A stretch of DNA of 64,000 nt, from positions 1,302,001 through 1,366,000 of the forward strand of contig OZ242002.1 of NCBI GenBank assembly GCA_965204665.1, given 5' to 3'. This DNA is from Nemesobacter sp965204665 (GTDB taxonomy: Bacteria; Desulfobacterota_D; UBA1144; Nemesobacterales; Nemesobacteraceae). How positions within the stretch are numbered: position 1 is the first letter of the stretch; the number at the start of each line of letters is the position of its first letter. The notes beneath the pieces were generated by a model, which was not told the origin of the DNA, did not search any database, and saw nothing but the letters and a program-made list of their open reading frames with translations. The translations under genes and the position numbers were made by a program. This document shows, in pieces, positions 1-7,761 of the stretch.

Positions 1-789
1 AAGCGCGGTCTCGAAAGTCTTGACCAGATCTTCCGCTTCCTCATCTATTTCAATCTGACTGTCCTTGGTTATCTGAAAAATTCCGTGAGATTCCACTTCA
101 AAACCTGGAAATAGAGAACCCATGTGATGCGCGATCGCTTTTTCAATAGGAATAAACTGGGTGTTTTCCCCGGGAATTCTGACAAAACGATTAACCTGCG
201 GCGGGAGCAGGATAAGACCTTTCATTTGTTTTTCATCCTCAGCCCTATTAAGAGTTACTGCGTACACGAGGCTTCCGTTATGTATGAAGGGAAACGGATG
301 AGCCGGGTCTATGGCAAGCGGGGTCAGAACGGGAAAAAGTTGTGTGGAGAACCACGATGAAAGCCATCGGGAATCCATAGAGTTGAGTTTCTCCGGGTCA
401 ACTATGCTTATACCCGTGTTTTGACACAGAGAAAGCAGTTTTTTTTCGCATTCGTACTGCCGGTCAATCAGGGATTTGACCTTTTCCCTTATGGCTTTAA
501 GTTGCTCGGATGGAGTAAGTCCATCAATGCTTCTGTCCGTGACTCCCGCCATTACCTGCCCCACAAGGCCCGCAACGCGCACCATGTAGAACTCATCAAG
601 ATTGCTTGCGGAAATGGAAAGAAACCTGACTCTTTCAAGAAGAGGAATTTCCTGGTTCGAGGCCGTTTCGAGAACCCTGAGATTAAAATCCAGCCATGAA
701 AGTTCTCTGTTGAGAAATCTCTTAGGCAGATCAGGTAAAGAATTCTCGCCCGCAATCCCGAGTGCGGAATCTGTAGAAAAAAAAGACAT
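1..789 (-). CDS. ppk1: Polyphosphate kinase 1, N-terminal part (cut by window edge)
   Basis: Reading the minus strand from an ATG at 789 gives 263 codons open to the window edge. Near the N terminus is the PPK1 signature FLNRELSWLDFN, followed by VRFLSISASNLDEFYMVRVA and, further on, LTPLAIDPAHPFPFI, all typical of the PPK1 N and middle domains. PPK1 makes inorganic polyphosphate reversibly from ATP at the membrane or in the cytoplasm. The catalytic histidines lie in the missing C-terminal half. The gene follows a CYTH-CHAD gene on the same strand with a 100-base gap, so both neighbours concern polyphosphate. The call is secure from the motifs; activity cannot be judged from half a protein. 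Confidence 0.93.
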   Translation of the reverse strand, partial: MSFFSTDSALGIAGENSLPDLPKRFLNRELSWLDFNLRVLETASNQEIPLLERVRFLSISASNLDEFYMVRVAGLVGQVMAGVTDRSIDGLTPSEQLKAIREKVKSLIDRQYECEKKLLSLCQNTGISIVDPEKLNSMDSRWLSSWFSTQLFPVLTPLAIDPAHPFPFIHNGSLVYAVTLNRAEDEKQMKGLILLPPQVNRFVRIPGENTQFIPIEKAIAHHMGSLFPGFEVESHGIFQITKDSQIEIDEEAEDLVKTFETAL

Positions 790-807
790 TACTAACCGCC
801 GCTCTTA

Positions 808-813
808 ATTATA
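808..813 (-). promoter_or_regulatory. Candidate -10 box upstream of ppk1
   Basis: The minus strand reads TATAAT here, 18 bases before the ppk1 ATG. No good -35 box and no strong ribosome binding site are visible, so the leader would be very short. Inference only. Confidence 0.35.
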
Positions 814-889
814 CCGTATCGGGAGAAATCAGTCTGCTCCGTCGAAATTGTTGTCGGTCACGGAAAAATACTTCCGAATTTGCCTGAAC

Positions 890-2395
890 TCAAATTTGCC
901 AGAAAAGTTCGAACTTACGCAGGTCCCTCCACCTCGGTTGGGCGGGACCGAGACATTTCGTCACTCTGGCCTGCGACCAGTCGTGAACAAGACGGACGGT
1001 GGAAGAATCAAGCACGCCCGGTTTTACAGTGGCGATTACCTGACGGGCGGCAGCGGCGTCATTGGCCTGTCCTAAACTATCTTGAAAATTCGACATGGAT
1101 TTCATAAAAGGCCTTACTGTCTCCGACCCTTCCCACAGAGAGCCGAAGAACTGAGTTGCGTAACGAGTTTTCTTTCCCCGCTTTCTCACCTCGTGAAGAT
1201 CATCCCCAGTAAGACGGGAAAGAGGACGCGTATCTTCAAGAAAATAACGCCAAGTTCTGCAAAGCACATCCCGCGCAAACGGTTTTACCGGCCGGGAAAA
1301 AGAACCACATTCCGACAGAGAGGCTATCCATCGTCCGAATTGAAGCACAAGACGGGCATAGCGTCGGCTCGCAAGACACTCTTTCACATCTTTTATCGCT
1401 CTGCGGCGGTGTCTGCGCGCTGTGCTGCGCAGACGCTCAATCATCCTGCCGTCTCCCCTGTGAAACGACTCTATTCTGGGCAATGTTCCGCTTAGAAAAA
1501 CTTCCCAGTCACGCGCGGGAGCGAGCTTCTGCTGAAACCATCTGAATTCTCCGTTGAATGCCTTGCGCTTATCATAGGGAAGTACTTTCTTAAACGCTCG
1601 CAGCGCAGAGCGCACCCGCCTCATCGCAACTCTCATTTGATGCACGCCTTCCGGTTTTCCCTCGAGCGCGGGGATTTCATTTGCGAACATATGACCAAGA
1701 GCGCCTGATATGATGGATTTAAACGCATCTCCGACGCTTGCGTTGTCAGCAAGAAGCACCCTGGGAGCTTTAATAGGTTTCGGGCGCAGTGAGGGCATCG
1801 CAATAGCGTAACCTCTTTGAGCCTTTGTTCTGTGGGACGGACGGATATCGCAAGTCTCGCAGAGTTGTAATGCCATATCGAACATCTGTGCCGGGTCTCC
1901 TGAGAGAAGTTCAAGTTCCGCCTCGCATATTGGTTCTTCTACATGACCCTTGCTGGTCTCCGCTCGAATAAACCCTCGGTCAACGGCAAGTTCAAACTCC
2001 GTTCCGCGGCTTCTTATCCGTACGGCCCGGCGCTCAAAGTCCGTGGTGAAAACAGGACGAAGATTCTTCTGATAACGTCTGCGGGAAAAATAACGGCCGA
2101 GGTCGGGCACGGATTCGTTTGTGGAAACCGTCCACTCCCTGAAATTCTGAAGTCCCGCAGGTCCTTGAATCGGAACCTTTAAAGTCTGTTCCCGCAAAGT
2201 TCCGTTGTCCCGGACGCGAAGAGCTGCGCCTGATTTTCTCAACGCGTGACGAGGGGTATCAAAATACGTACTCACGAGCCGACATTCTTTATAATGATGG
2301 ATCTCTTCTCCTGATGACTGAAAACGCCTGCCGCGCAGAATTTTCCGCGCCGCCTGCGGCGACAGGGAAAGATTTAGTTCTGTTTCCTCATACAT
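890..2395 (-). CDS. CYTH-CHAD domain protein (polyphosphate-associated)
   Basis: 501 residues. Residues 1 to about 200 are a CYTH (triphosphate tunnel metalloenzyme) domain with alternating acidic residues such as EAELELL. The usual ExExK opening reads ETELN, so its lysine is replaced by asparagine. From about residue 215 follows a CHAD domain, shown by GVHQMRVAMRRVRSAL and later HEVRKRGKKTRY, the histidine/arginine helices that bind polyphosphate in this family. CYTH domains often hydrolyse triphosphate or tripolyphosphate, and CHAD proteins bind polyP granules. Location next to ppk1 supports a role in polyP metabolism. The altered signature means triphosphatase activity is uncertain. No signal peptide, so cytoplasmic. 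Confidence 0.88.
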   Translation of the reverse strand: MYEETELNLSLSPQAARKILRGRRFQSSGEEIHHYKECRLVSTYFDTPRHALRKSGAALRVRDNGTLREQTLKVPIQGPAGLQNFREWTVSTNESVPDLGRYFSRRRYQKNLRPVFTTDFERRAVRIRSRGTEFELAVDRGFIRAETSKGHVEEPICEAELELLSGDPAQMFDMALQLCETCDIRPSHRTKAQRGYAIAMPSLRPKPIKAPRVLLADNASVGDAFKSIISGALGHMFANEIPALEGKPEGVHQMRVAMRRVRSALRAFKKVLPYDKRKAFNGEFRWFQQKLAPARDWEVFLSGTLPRIESFHRGDGRMIERLRSTARRHRRRAIKDVKECLASRRYARLVLQFGRWIASLSECGSFSRPVKPFARDVLCRTWRYFLEDTRPLSRLTGDDLHEVRKRGKKTRYATQFFGSLWEGSETVRPFMKSMSNFQDSLGQANDAAAARQVIATVKPGVLDSSTVRLVHDWSQARVTKCLGPAQPRWRDLRKFELFWQI

Positions 2396-2504
2396 TCCAG
2401 ACGGAACCGTCCGTTTTTACGTCAGTACCAACCTCAGATTATACTTGTTAGGAATCTTATCACATCAACAGCCATCTGAGACTGTTCGACATCACGAAGT
2501 TTTT

Positions 2505-2636
2505 CCTCAGGAGTTAAGGCTGATACGGTTCGACTCCGCAGGGAAAGTGATGACGGATGTGAAATTCAAAGACGGGATTGAGAAGATGAACGAAGAAAAC
2601 GAAAAGGTGAATTCAGATAACCGGAACGCTGCTTGA
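2505..2636 (+). pseudogene. C-terminal fragment of an IS256-family transposase
   Basis: The plus strand encodes about 43 residues ending at the stop at 2634-2636, with the stretches AGKVMTDVKFKDGIEKMNEE and NSDNRNAA. They match closely the C terminus of the intact transposase at 28863-30254 (VGKVITGVKSKDGIEDINQE, ending NNWSAA), at both DNA and protein level. Everything upstream of the last ~40 codons is lost. It is the end of a dead element, and the terminal bases (GAATTC...GCTGCTTGA) correspond to the inverted repeat that overlaps the stop codon of the intact copy. Confidence 0.8.
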
Positions 2637-2727
2637 TAATGCAGACACTAAGAGTTGAGAACAACTCCCGACCGACAACCGTAAAGCATCCATCAGAACA
2701 GCCGAATACTCCCTGGGTTTGGAGTGG

Positions 2728-2994
2728 TTACTGCTCTTTTGATTGAGAGGAGTCTTTCTGGTACTTGCGGCGGAATTTCTCGACTCTGCCTTCTTTTTTG
2801 TAATGTTTTTCCTTTCCGGTGAAAAAAGGGTGGGAGTCGCTTGAGATTTCCACAGTTATCAATGGGTATTCATTTCCGTCTTCCCAGGTCGCTACCTCCT
2901 GAGATGTTCTTGTAGATCTCGTGAGGAACATGTGCCCGGTAAAAGAATCTTTGAAAATTACATAATTGTAATCAGGATGAATGTCTTTTTTCAT
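2728..2994 (-). CDS. rpmE2: 50S ribosomal protein L31 type B
   Basis: 88 residues beginning MKKDIHPDYNYVIFKDSFTG with SHPFFTGKEK in the second half, the hallmark of L31. The zinc-binding cysteines of the type A form are absent, so this is the zinc-independent type B paralogue. It is a component of the central protuberance of the large ribosomal subunit. It follows hemB on the same strand after 46 bases and may be co-transcribed with it. In species with both forms, type B is made under zinc starvation; whether a type A copy exists here is not visible. Confidence 0.93.
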   Translation of the reverse strand: MKKDIHPDYNYVIFKDSFTGHMFLTRSTRTSQEVATWEDGNEYPLITVEISSDSHPFFTGKEKHYKKEGRVEKFRRKYQKDSSQSKEQ

Positions 2995-3040
2995 TTTATC
3001 TGTCCGCCGAGTGTTTTTTGACCGTAAAACTGTATCCTGT

Positions 3041-4102
3041 CTAAGGATTTTGTAAAGTGCGACCCGTTTCTGTCAGAAGAGATGCCGCTTTTTTCGCAAA
3101 ATAGGTGATTATGATATCGGCTCCCGCCCTTTTTATTCCCAGCAGGCTTTCGATAATCACTTTATCCTCGTCAAGCCATCCCGATTCTGCGGCCGCCTTT
3201 ATCATGAGATACTCTCCGCTTACCTGATACACTGCCACGGGAAGGTCACTGTTTTCACGGAACATGTGAACCAGGTCCAGGTAATACCCGGCAGGCTTTA
3301 CCATGACTATATCCGCGCCTTCCTCCTCGTCCGCCAACAGTTCCCGGAGAGCTTCTCTGGAGTTTGCCGGATTCATCTGATACGTCATCTTGTCCCCTCC
3401 TCTAGGTTCTGAGTCGAGTGCTCCTCGGAAAGGTCCGTAAAAAGCCGATGCGTACTTGGCCGTATAAGACATAATCGAAACATCCGTGTACCCGTCTTCA
3501 TCAAGAACTTCTCTCAGAGCACCGACGCGACCGTCCATCATATCGCTCGGAGCTATAATGTCTGCGCCCGCCGCCGCATGGCACAGAGCCTGTTTGCAGA
3601 GCACCTCCACTGTGACGTCATTGAGTATCTCTCCACATGGAGACACCACTCCGTCGTGACCTTCACTTGAATAGGGATCAAGCGCCGCATCTGTTATTAC
3701 AGTTATTTCAGGAATCTCTTTTTTCAGTGCGGAAACTGCTTGTGGAACAAGTCCGTTTGGATTATAACACTCTTCGGCCAAGGGAGATTTGAGGCGATTC
3801 TCAATTGCGGGAAACAGCAGCAACGCCCCGATACCGATACTAAACGCATCCCGCGCTTCCTTTACAAGCCCACTGATGCTCCATCTCTTGCATCCCGGCA
3901 TCGACTCTATTTCCCGGTCTGTGTTTTCGGCGTGGATAAAAAGTGGATAGATCAAGTCACCCGCCGAGATCAGTGTCTCTCTAGTGAGATTTCTCACGGA
4001 AGGCGACTTGCGATTTCTTCTGGGTCGTGAAGGCAGATCAAGGAAGGAAGTATCTTTCTCGGGAATATCTGTCTTCCGATGCTTTATTTTTTCATTTTTC
4101 AT
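3041..4102 (-). CDS. hemB: Delta-aminolevulinic acid dehydratase (porphobilinogen synthase)
   Basis: 353 residues. Condenses two 5-aminolevulinate molecules to porphobilinogen in tetrapyrrole synthesis. RPRRNRKSPSVRNLTRET near residue 27 is the family N-terminal arm. The metal site reads DAALDPYSSEGHDG, the aspartate-rich form, so the enzyme is of the Mg-dependent rather than cysteine/Zn type. The two catalytic lysines lie in PRGGDKMTYQMNP and ADIVMVKPAGYY. An ATG start at 4102 leaves an N-terminal extension of about 25 residues compared with many homologues. Upstream gene on the same strand of L31 type B. Confidence 0.96.
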   Translation of the reverse strand: MKNEKIKHRKTDIPEKDTSFLDLPSRPRRNRKSPSVRNLTRETLISAGDLIYPLFIHAENTDREIESMPGCKRWSISGLVKEARDAFSIGIGALLLFPAIENRLKSPLAEECYNPNGLVPQAVSALKKEIPEITVITDAALDPYSSEGHDGVVSPCGEILNDVTVEVLCKQALCHAAAGADIIAPSDMMDGRVGALREVLDEDGYTDVSIMSYTAKYASAFYGPFRGALDSEPRGGDKMTYQMNPANSREALRELLADEEEGADIVMVKPAGYYLDLVHMFRENSDLPVAVYQVSGEYLMIKAAAESGWLDEDKVIIESLLGIKRAGADIIITYFAKKAASLLTETGRTLQNP

Positions 4103-4161
4103 GGATCAGTCCACATTGTTCTGCCGCGCAGAAAACATATTTACACAAAATATCACGGAAA

Positions 4162-4189
4162 ATAATAGAAACCTCGCGACAATAGTCAA
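4162..4189 (-). promoter_or_regulatory. Candidate sigma-70 promoter of hemB
   Basis: On the minus strand TTGACT (4184-4189), a 16-base spacer and TATTAT (4162-4167) precede hemB by about 60 bases. Consensus match only. Confidence 0.5.
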
Positions 4190-4472
4190 CATTAAGGTAT
4201 TTAGGATGTCGACTATATACAAATTAAGAGTTTCGGGGAAGAGATGAAAGTTCTCAGTCTTCATACTTTCAGAGAGTCAATGCACTTATACTGCAGGATA
4301 CCCGCCTTCAGAAAGGACACTACGCAACCGTTTTTGAGGAAGTTTAAGAAGTGAAGTTGTATTGGGATTTTACAGTCGAGGTGAGACCAACTCAAGAGAA
4401 GCAGTATTTAATTTCTTTCCTGTTTCTCAAAATTATTGAAGCGCGAGACATTCCCGTAAGGTTTGACACAAG
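4190..4472. other. Intergenic stretch without a recognisable gene
   Basis: Between the hemB promoter and the aldolase gene. One tiny open frame of 36 codons starts at 4244 behind a purine-rich stretch but matches nothing I know. No tRNA, repeat or terminator seen. Confidence 0.4.
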
Positions 4473-4529
4473 GTGAAGAGTACTCTAAATTCTTGGAGGA
4501 ACAGGCAGGCAGGAGGATTGGTTCTTGTA

Positions 4530-5327
4530 ATGGACTGGGGAATGCAGAACAGAATGGCGCGCATCATAAGGCCGGATACGGGAAGGGCGGTTATGCTTGC
4601 CCTTGACCATGGCTATTTCCTTGGCCCCACGCACCGTCTTGAAGTTCCTGCCGAGACCATAACCCCGCTTATTCCCTATGCGGATACAATAATGCTGACC
4701 AGGGGTGTGCTCAGGACCTCGGTTGATCCCGACTCCGGAGCAAATGTGGTCCTGAGGGTTTCCGGGGGAACCAGCATTGCGGGTCCGCATCTGGAAAACG
4801 AGGGACTGACCACCGATTTCGAGGAGGCTGTAAGGCTTAATGTTGCTGGAGTTGGTATCTCTGTTTTCGTCGGAACCGAATTTGAGAGACAGACGCTTTT
4901 AGGACTTTCCGAACTTGTTAACAAAGGTGAGAGATATGGAATTCCTGTTCTCGGGATAACGGCTGTCGGCAAGGAACTTGAAAAAAGAGATGCCAGATAT
5001 CTTGCGCTCTGCTCCAGGATATGCGCAGAGCTCGGGGCGCGCGTCGTAAAGACATATTACTGTGAAGATTTTGAGAGAATCACCCGAAGTTGTCCTGTCC
5101 CCGTAGTGATAGCAGGCGGTCCGAAACTTGAAACCGAGATGGATGTCTTCAACATGACCCACAAGGCAGTATCCCAAGGCGCCGCGGGAGTTGATATGGG
5201 AAGAAATATATGGCAACGAGAAAACCCGGTCGCTATAATAAGGGCGATTCGTGGGATAGTCCACCAGAACATGTCTCCACGGGAAGCGCATGATCTTTTT
5301 ACGGAACTCAGCCGAAAGGATTCCTGA
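4530..5327 (+). CDS. Class I aldolase of the DhnA/LsrF family
   Basis: About 265 residues from the ATG at 4530, which lies 13 bases after AGGAGG; a GTG at 4473 and an ATG at 4542 are alternative starts. The fold is shown by AVMLALDHGY, TIMLTRGVLR, the Schiff-base lysine region GARVVKTYYCEDFERI, and PVVIAGGPKLETEMDVF with AAGVDMGRNIWQ. This closely resembles LsrF, the autoinducer-2 phosphate thiolase/aldolase, but the family also includes fructose-bisphosphate aldolases and sugar-forming synthases. No lsr transport genes are near. The next gene, a zinc alcohol dehydrogenase, starts 33 bases downstream and probably shares its transcript, suggesting a small sugar or polyol route. Substrate unknown. 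Confidence 0.8.
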   Translation: MDWGMQNRMARIIRPDTGRAVMLALDHGYFLGPTHRLEVPAETITPLIPYADTIMLTRGVLRTSVDPDSGANVVLRVSGGTSIAGPHLENEGLTTDFEEAVRLNVAGVGISVFVGTEFERQTLLGLSELVNKGERYGIPVLGITAVGKELEKRDARYLALCSRICAELGARVVKTYYCEDFERITRSCPVPVVIAGGPKLETEMDVFNMTHKAVSQGAAGVDMGRNIWQRENPVAIIRAIRGIVHQNMSPREAHDLFTELSRKDS

Positions 5328-5360
5328 CCGCCTTCCGTATGTTTTCTGCCGACACAGTTC

Positions 5361-6383
5361 ATGCTCGCAGCCGTTTACCACAGTAACGACGATATAAGAA
5401 TTGAGGAATTTCCCTTGCCGGAGCCCGAAGAAGGGGAAATTCTCATCAGAGTTCGCGCAAGCGGTATCTGTGGAAGCGACCTTATGGAGTGGTACAGACT
5501 GCCGAAGGCTCCTGTTGTTCTCGGTCATGAAGTTTCCGGAGAAGTAGTCGAGACGGGGGAAGGAGTAAGAATGTTTTCCAAGGGAGACAGAGTAGTGGCT
5601 ACTCATCACGTTCCCTGCGATGCGTGCCGTTACTGTCGCACCGGTAAACACACGAACTGCCCCATGATAAAAAAATCCGGATTTACCCCGGGCGGTTTTT
5701 CCGAGTATCTGGGTATAGCTTCTCCCAATGTCGAGCGGGGGGTTTTTCGTCTTCCCGACCATGTCTCTTTCGAGGAAGGGGCGTTCGCCGAACCTTTGGG
5801 TTGCGTTATAAGAGCTGTTCAGGCTATGGGTGTCAGTCCCGGAGAAAGCGTTGCGATTCTCGGCGCCGGTACCGCGGGGCTTCTGTGTCTTCAGTATCTG
5901 CTTTATCTGGGATCAGGTCCGGTGTTTGTAACGGATTCAAGCCGGTTCAGACTCGGTCTTGCGAAACAGTTCGGCGCCGCGGAGATCTTTGATCCGAAAG
6001 AAGACCTGGTTTCTCTTCTGACAGAGTGCAACTCGGGTTATCGGCCCGATGCGGTAATAGTCTGCACGGGAGCGTGCTCTGCGGTAAAAAGCGCATTCAA
6101 TCTTGTTTCTCCGGCCGGGAAGGTACTTTTCTTCGCTCCCTCGGATCCGAATTTTACTCTCGACATTCCCTTCAACGAGTATTGGTGGTCGGGATTGAGA
6201 GTCACTAGTTCGTATGCCGCAGCTCCTAGAGATATGGGAAATGCTCTTTCTCTGATAGAAAAAGGCTGTGTGGACGTAAAGAACATGATTACCCATAGGT
6301 TTTCTCTCACGGATGCCGCAAAAGGATTTGCTCTTGCACGAAATCCGGGGGAAAGTCTCAAGATAATCATCGAGGCTCAATAA
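5361..6383 (+). CDS. Zinc-dependent medium-chain alcohol/polyol dehydrogenase
   Basis: 340 residues. Catalytic zinc ligands lie in CGSD and GHEVSGEVVETGEGV; the structural zinc lobe is CDACRYCRTGKHTNC; the Rossmann nucleotide motif is GAGTAGLLCLQ around residue 170, followed by an acidic residue (VTDSS) that suggests NAD rather than NADP. The length and motifs fit the sorbitol/threonine dehydrogenase branch. It oxidises a secondary alcohol or polyol, but the substrate cannot be told from sequence. It lies in tandem after the LsrF-like aldolase. Converges with coaBC downstream. Confidence 0.85.
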   Translation: MLAAVYHSNDDIRIEEFPLPEPEEGEILIRVRASGICGSDLMEWYRLPKAPVVLGHEVSGEVVETGEGVRMFSKGDRVVATHHVPCDACRYCRTGKHTNCPMIKKSGFTPGGFSEYLGIASPNVERGVFRLPDHVSFEEGAFAEPLGCVIRAVQAMGVSPGESVAILGAGTAGLLCLQYLLYLGSGPVFVTDSSRFRLGLAKQFGAAEIFDPKEDLVSLLTECNSGYRPDAVIVCTGACSAVKSAFNLVSPAGKVLFFAPSDPNFTLDIPFNEYWWSGLRVTSSYAAAPRDMGNALSLIEKGCVDVKNMITHRFSLTDAAKGFALARNPGESLKIIIEAQ

Positions 6384-6540
6384 ACCCCGCAAAAAATATT
6401 TGCTGTGAAATGATTTTTCGGCGACACCCGTTTTCCGTAAGTGTGTATGTAATAAGAGTTATTATATATCCGATACCGGCTGGTGTAGGTCTATGGAGGA
6501 ATGATCAACAGCAGTTCTGACTGCTTGTTCGGATTTGCGT

Positions 6541-7752
6541 TCATTGATGTCGGGATTTCTCTCCGGACACCTGCTTTATTCTGTCGAGGATTCTGTTTGC
6601 AAGCTCGAACTTGCTCATAAGAGGAAGTTGTTCTGTCTTTTCCGAGTCTATCAACCATGCGGCGTTTGTATCTTTTGCGAATCCGGAATCCGGATCGGTT
6701 ATGTCGTTTGCGACCACCAGGTCAAGATTTTTTTCTTCAAGCTTTTTCCTTGCGTTCAAAATAATATTTTCCGTCTCAGCCGCAAATCCCACTAAAAATT
6801 TCTCTCCCTTGTTTTTCCCGAGCGCCGCGAGAATATCTCGGGTTTTTTCCAGACAGATATGAATTTTTTTCTCTGATTTCTTTATTTTCTGGTCAGATTG
6901 ACTGTTTGAGGAGTAATCGCTTACCGCCGCCGCTTTTATGACTATATCCGTCGAGGGGAAGAATCTGTGCATCTCTTCGTACATACTGGCGGAGTCTGTT
7001 GCCGTCACCACTTTAACTCCGTAGGGATACGGTACAGCGGAATATCCTGAAACCAGGGTTACATTTGCGCCGCGGAGCCGTGCCGCGCATGCTGCGGAAC
7101 AGCCCATCTTACCTGTGGACGGGTTGGAGATGAATCTCACGGGATCTATATGCTCTCTCGTAGCGCCCGCGCTGACGAGTATGTTTTTTCCTGCGAAGTC
7201 TTGCCGGGTTACCGCCTTGGCGACCTCAAGAACGATAATCTCGGTTTCCGGAAGTCTGCCTGTGCCCGTCCATCCGCAGGCAAGACGGCCGTCATCGGGT
7301 TCTACGATGATGAATCCGTGTCTTCTGAGTTTCTCCATGTTCTCGCGCACTATGGAGTTAGAGTACATATTCGAGTTCATGGCCGGGCAGATGACCACCG
7401 GCGCTCGGGTTGCCAGTATGACCGCCGCGGGCATACTGTCCGCTATACCGGCCGCTATCTTTCCTATAAAGGATGCGCTTGCGGGCGCGATTACTACGGC
7501 ATCCGCATCATCCGCCGTCTTTATGTGTCCTATCTCGGATTCGTAGGCGAGGTCAAACGGGTCGGAAGCGACTTTGTTTCCCGATAGGGTCTGTAGCGTG
7601 AGGGAGGTTATAAACCGCGAGGCGTTTTTCGTAATTGCGCAGTGAACTTGAGCACCTTTTTTTACAAGTGACCTTATAAGTTCACAGGATTTGTAGGATG
7701 CGATGCCTCCTGTTATCCCAACTACGATGTTTTTTCCCGAAAGAGCTTCCAT
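6541..7752 (-). CDS. coaBC: Bifunctional phosphopantothenoylcysteine decarboxylase/synthetase
   Basis: 403 residues. Links cysteine to 4'-phosphopantothenate and decarboxylates the product to 4'-phosphopantetheine in coenzyme A synthesis. The N-terminal FMN domain (CoaC) shows GITGGIASYKS, PAMNSNMYSN and the catalytic cysteine in GRLACGWTGTGRL. The CoaB half starts near residue 190 with ILVSAGATREHIDPVRFISN and has KIKK near residue 290. The usual PATANF-type motif reads PASASF. It lies 9 bases after ilvD on the same strand, and the panBCD genes further along the window supply its upstream pathway. Confidence 0.95.
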   Translation of the reverse strand: MEALSGKNIVVGITGGIASYKSCELIRSLVKKGAQVHCAITKNASRFITSLTLQTLSGNKVASDPFDLAYESEIGHIKTADDADAVVIAPASASFIGKIAAGIADSMPAAVILATRAPVVICPAMNSNMYSNSIVRENMEKLRRHGFIIVEPDDGRLACGWTGTGRLPETEIIVLEVAKAVTRQDFAGKNILVSAGATREHIDPVRFISNPSTGKMGCSAACAARLRGANVTLVSGYSAVPYPYGVKVVTATDSASMYEEMHRFFPSTDIVIKAAAVSDYSSNSQSDQKIKKSEKKIHICLEKTRDILAALGKNKGEKFLVGFAAETENIILNARKKLEEKNLDLVVANDITDPDSGFAKDTNAAWLIDSEKTEQLPLMSKFELANRILDRIKQVSGEKSRHQ

Positions 7753-7761
7753 CGGAGATTC

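Noticed and set aside
1082..1495. 137-codon plus-strand frame
   Set aside because: Antisense to the CHAD domain.
4244..4354. 36-codon frame behind a purine-rich stretch
   Set aside because: Too short and matches nothing I know.
4899..5762. 287-codon minus-strand frame
   Set aside because: Lies opposite the aldolase and dehydrogenase genes, whose motifs are clear; no protein-like pattern.
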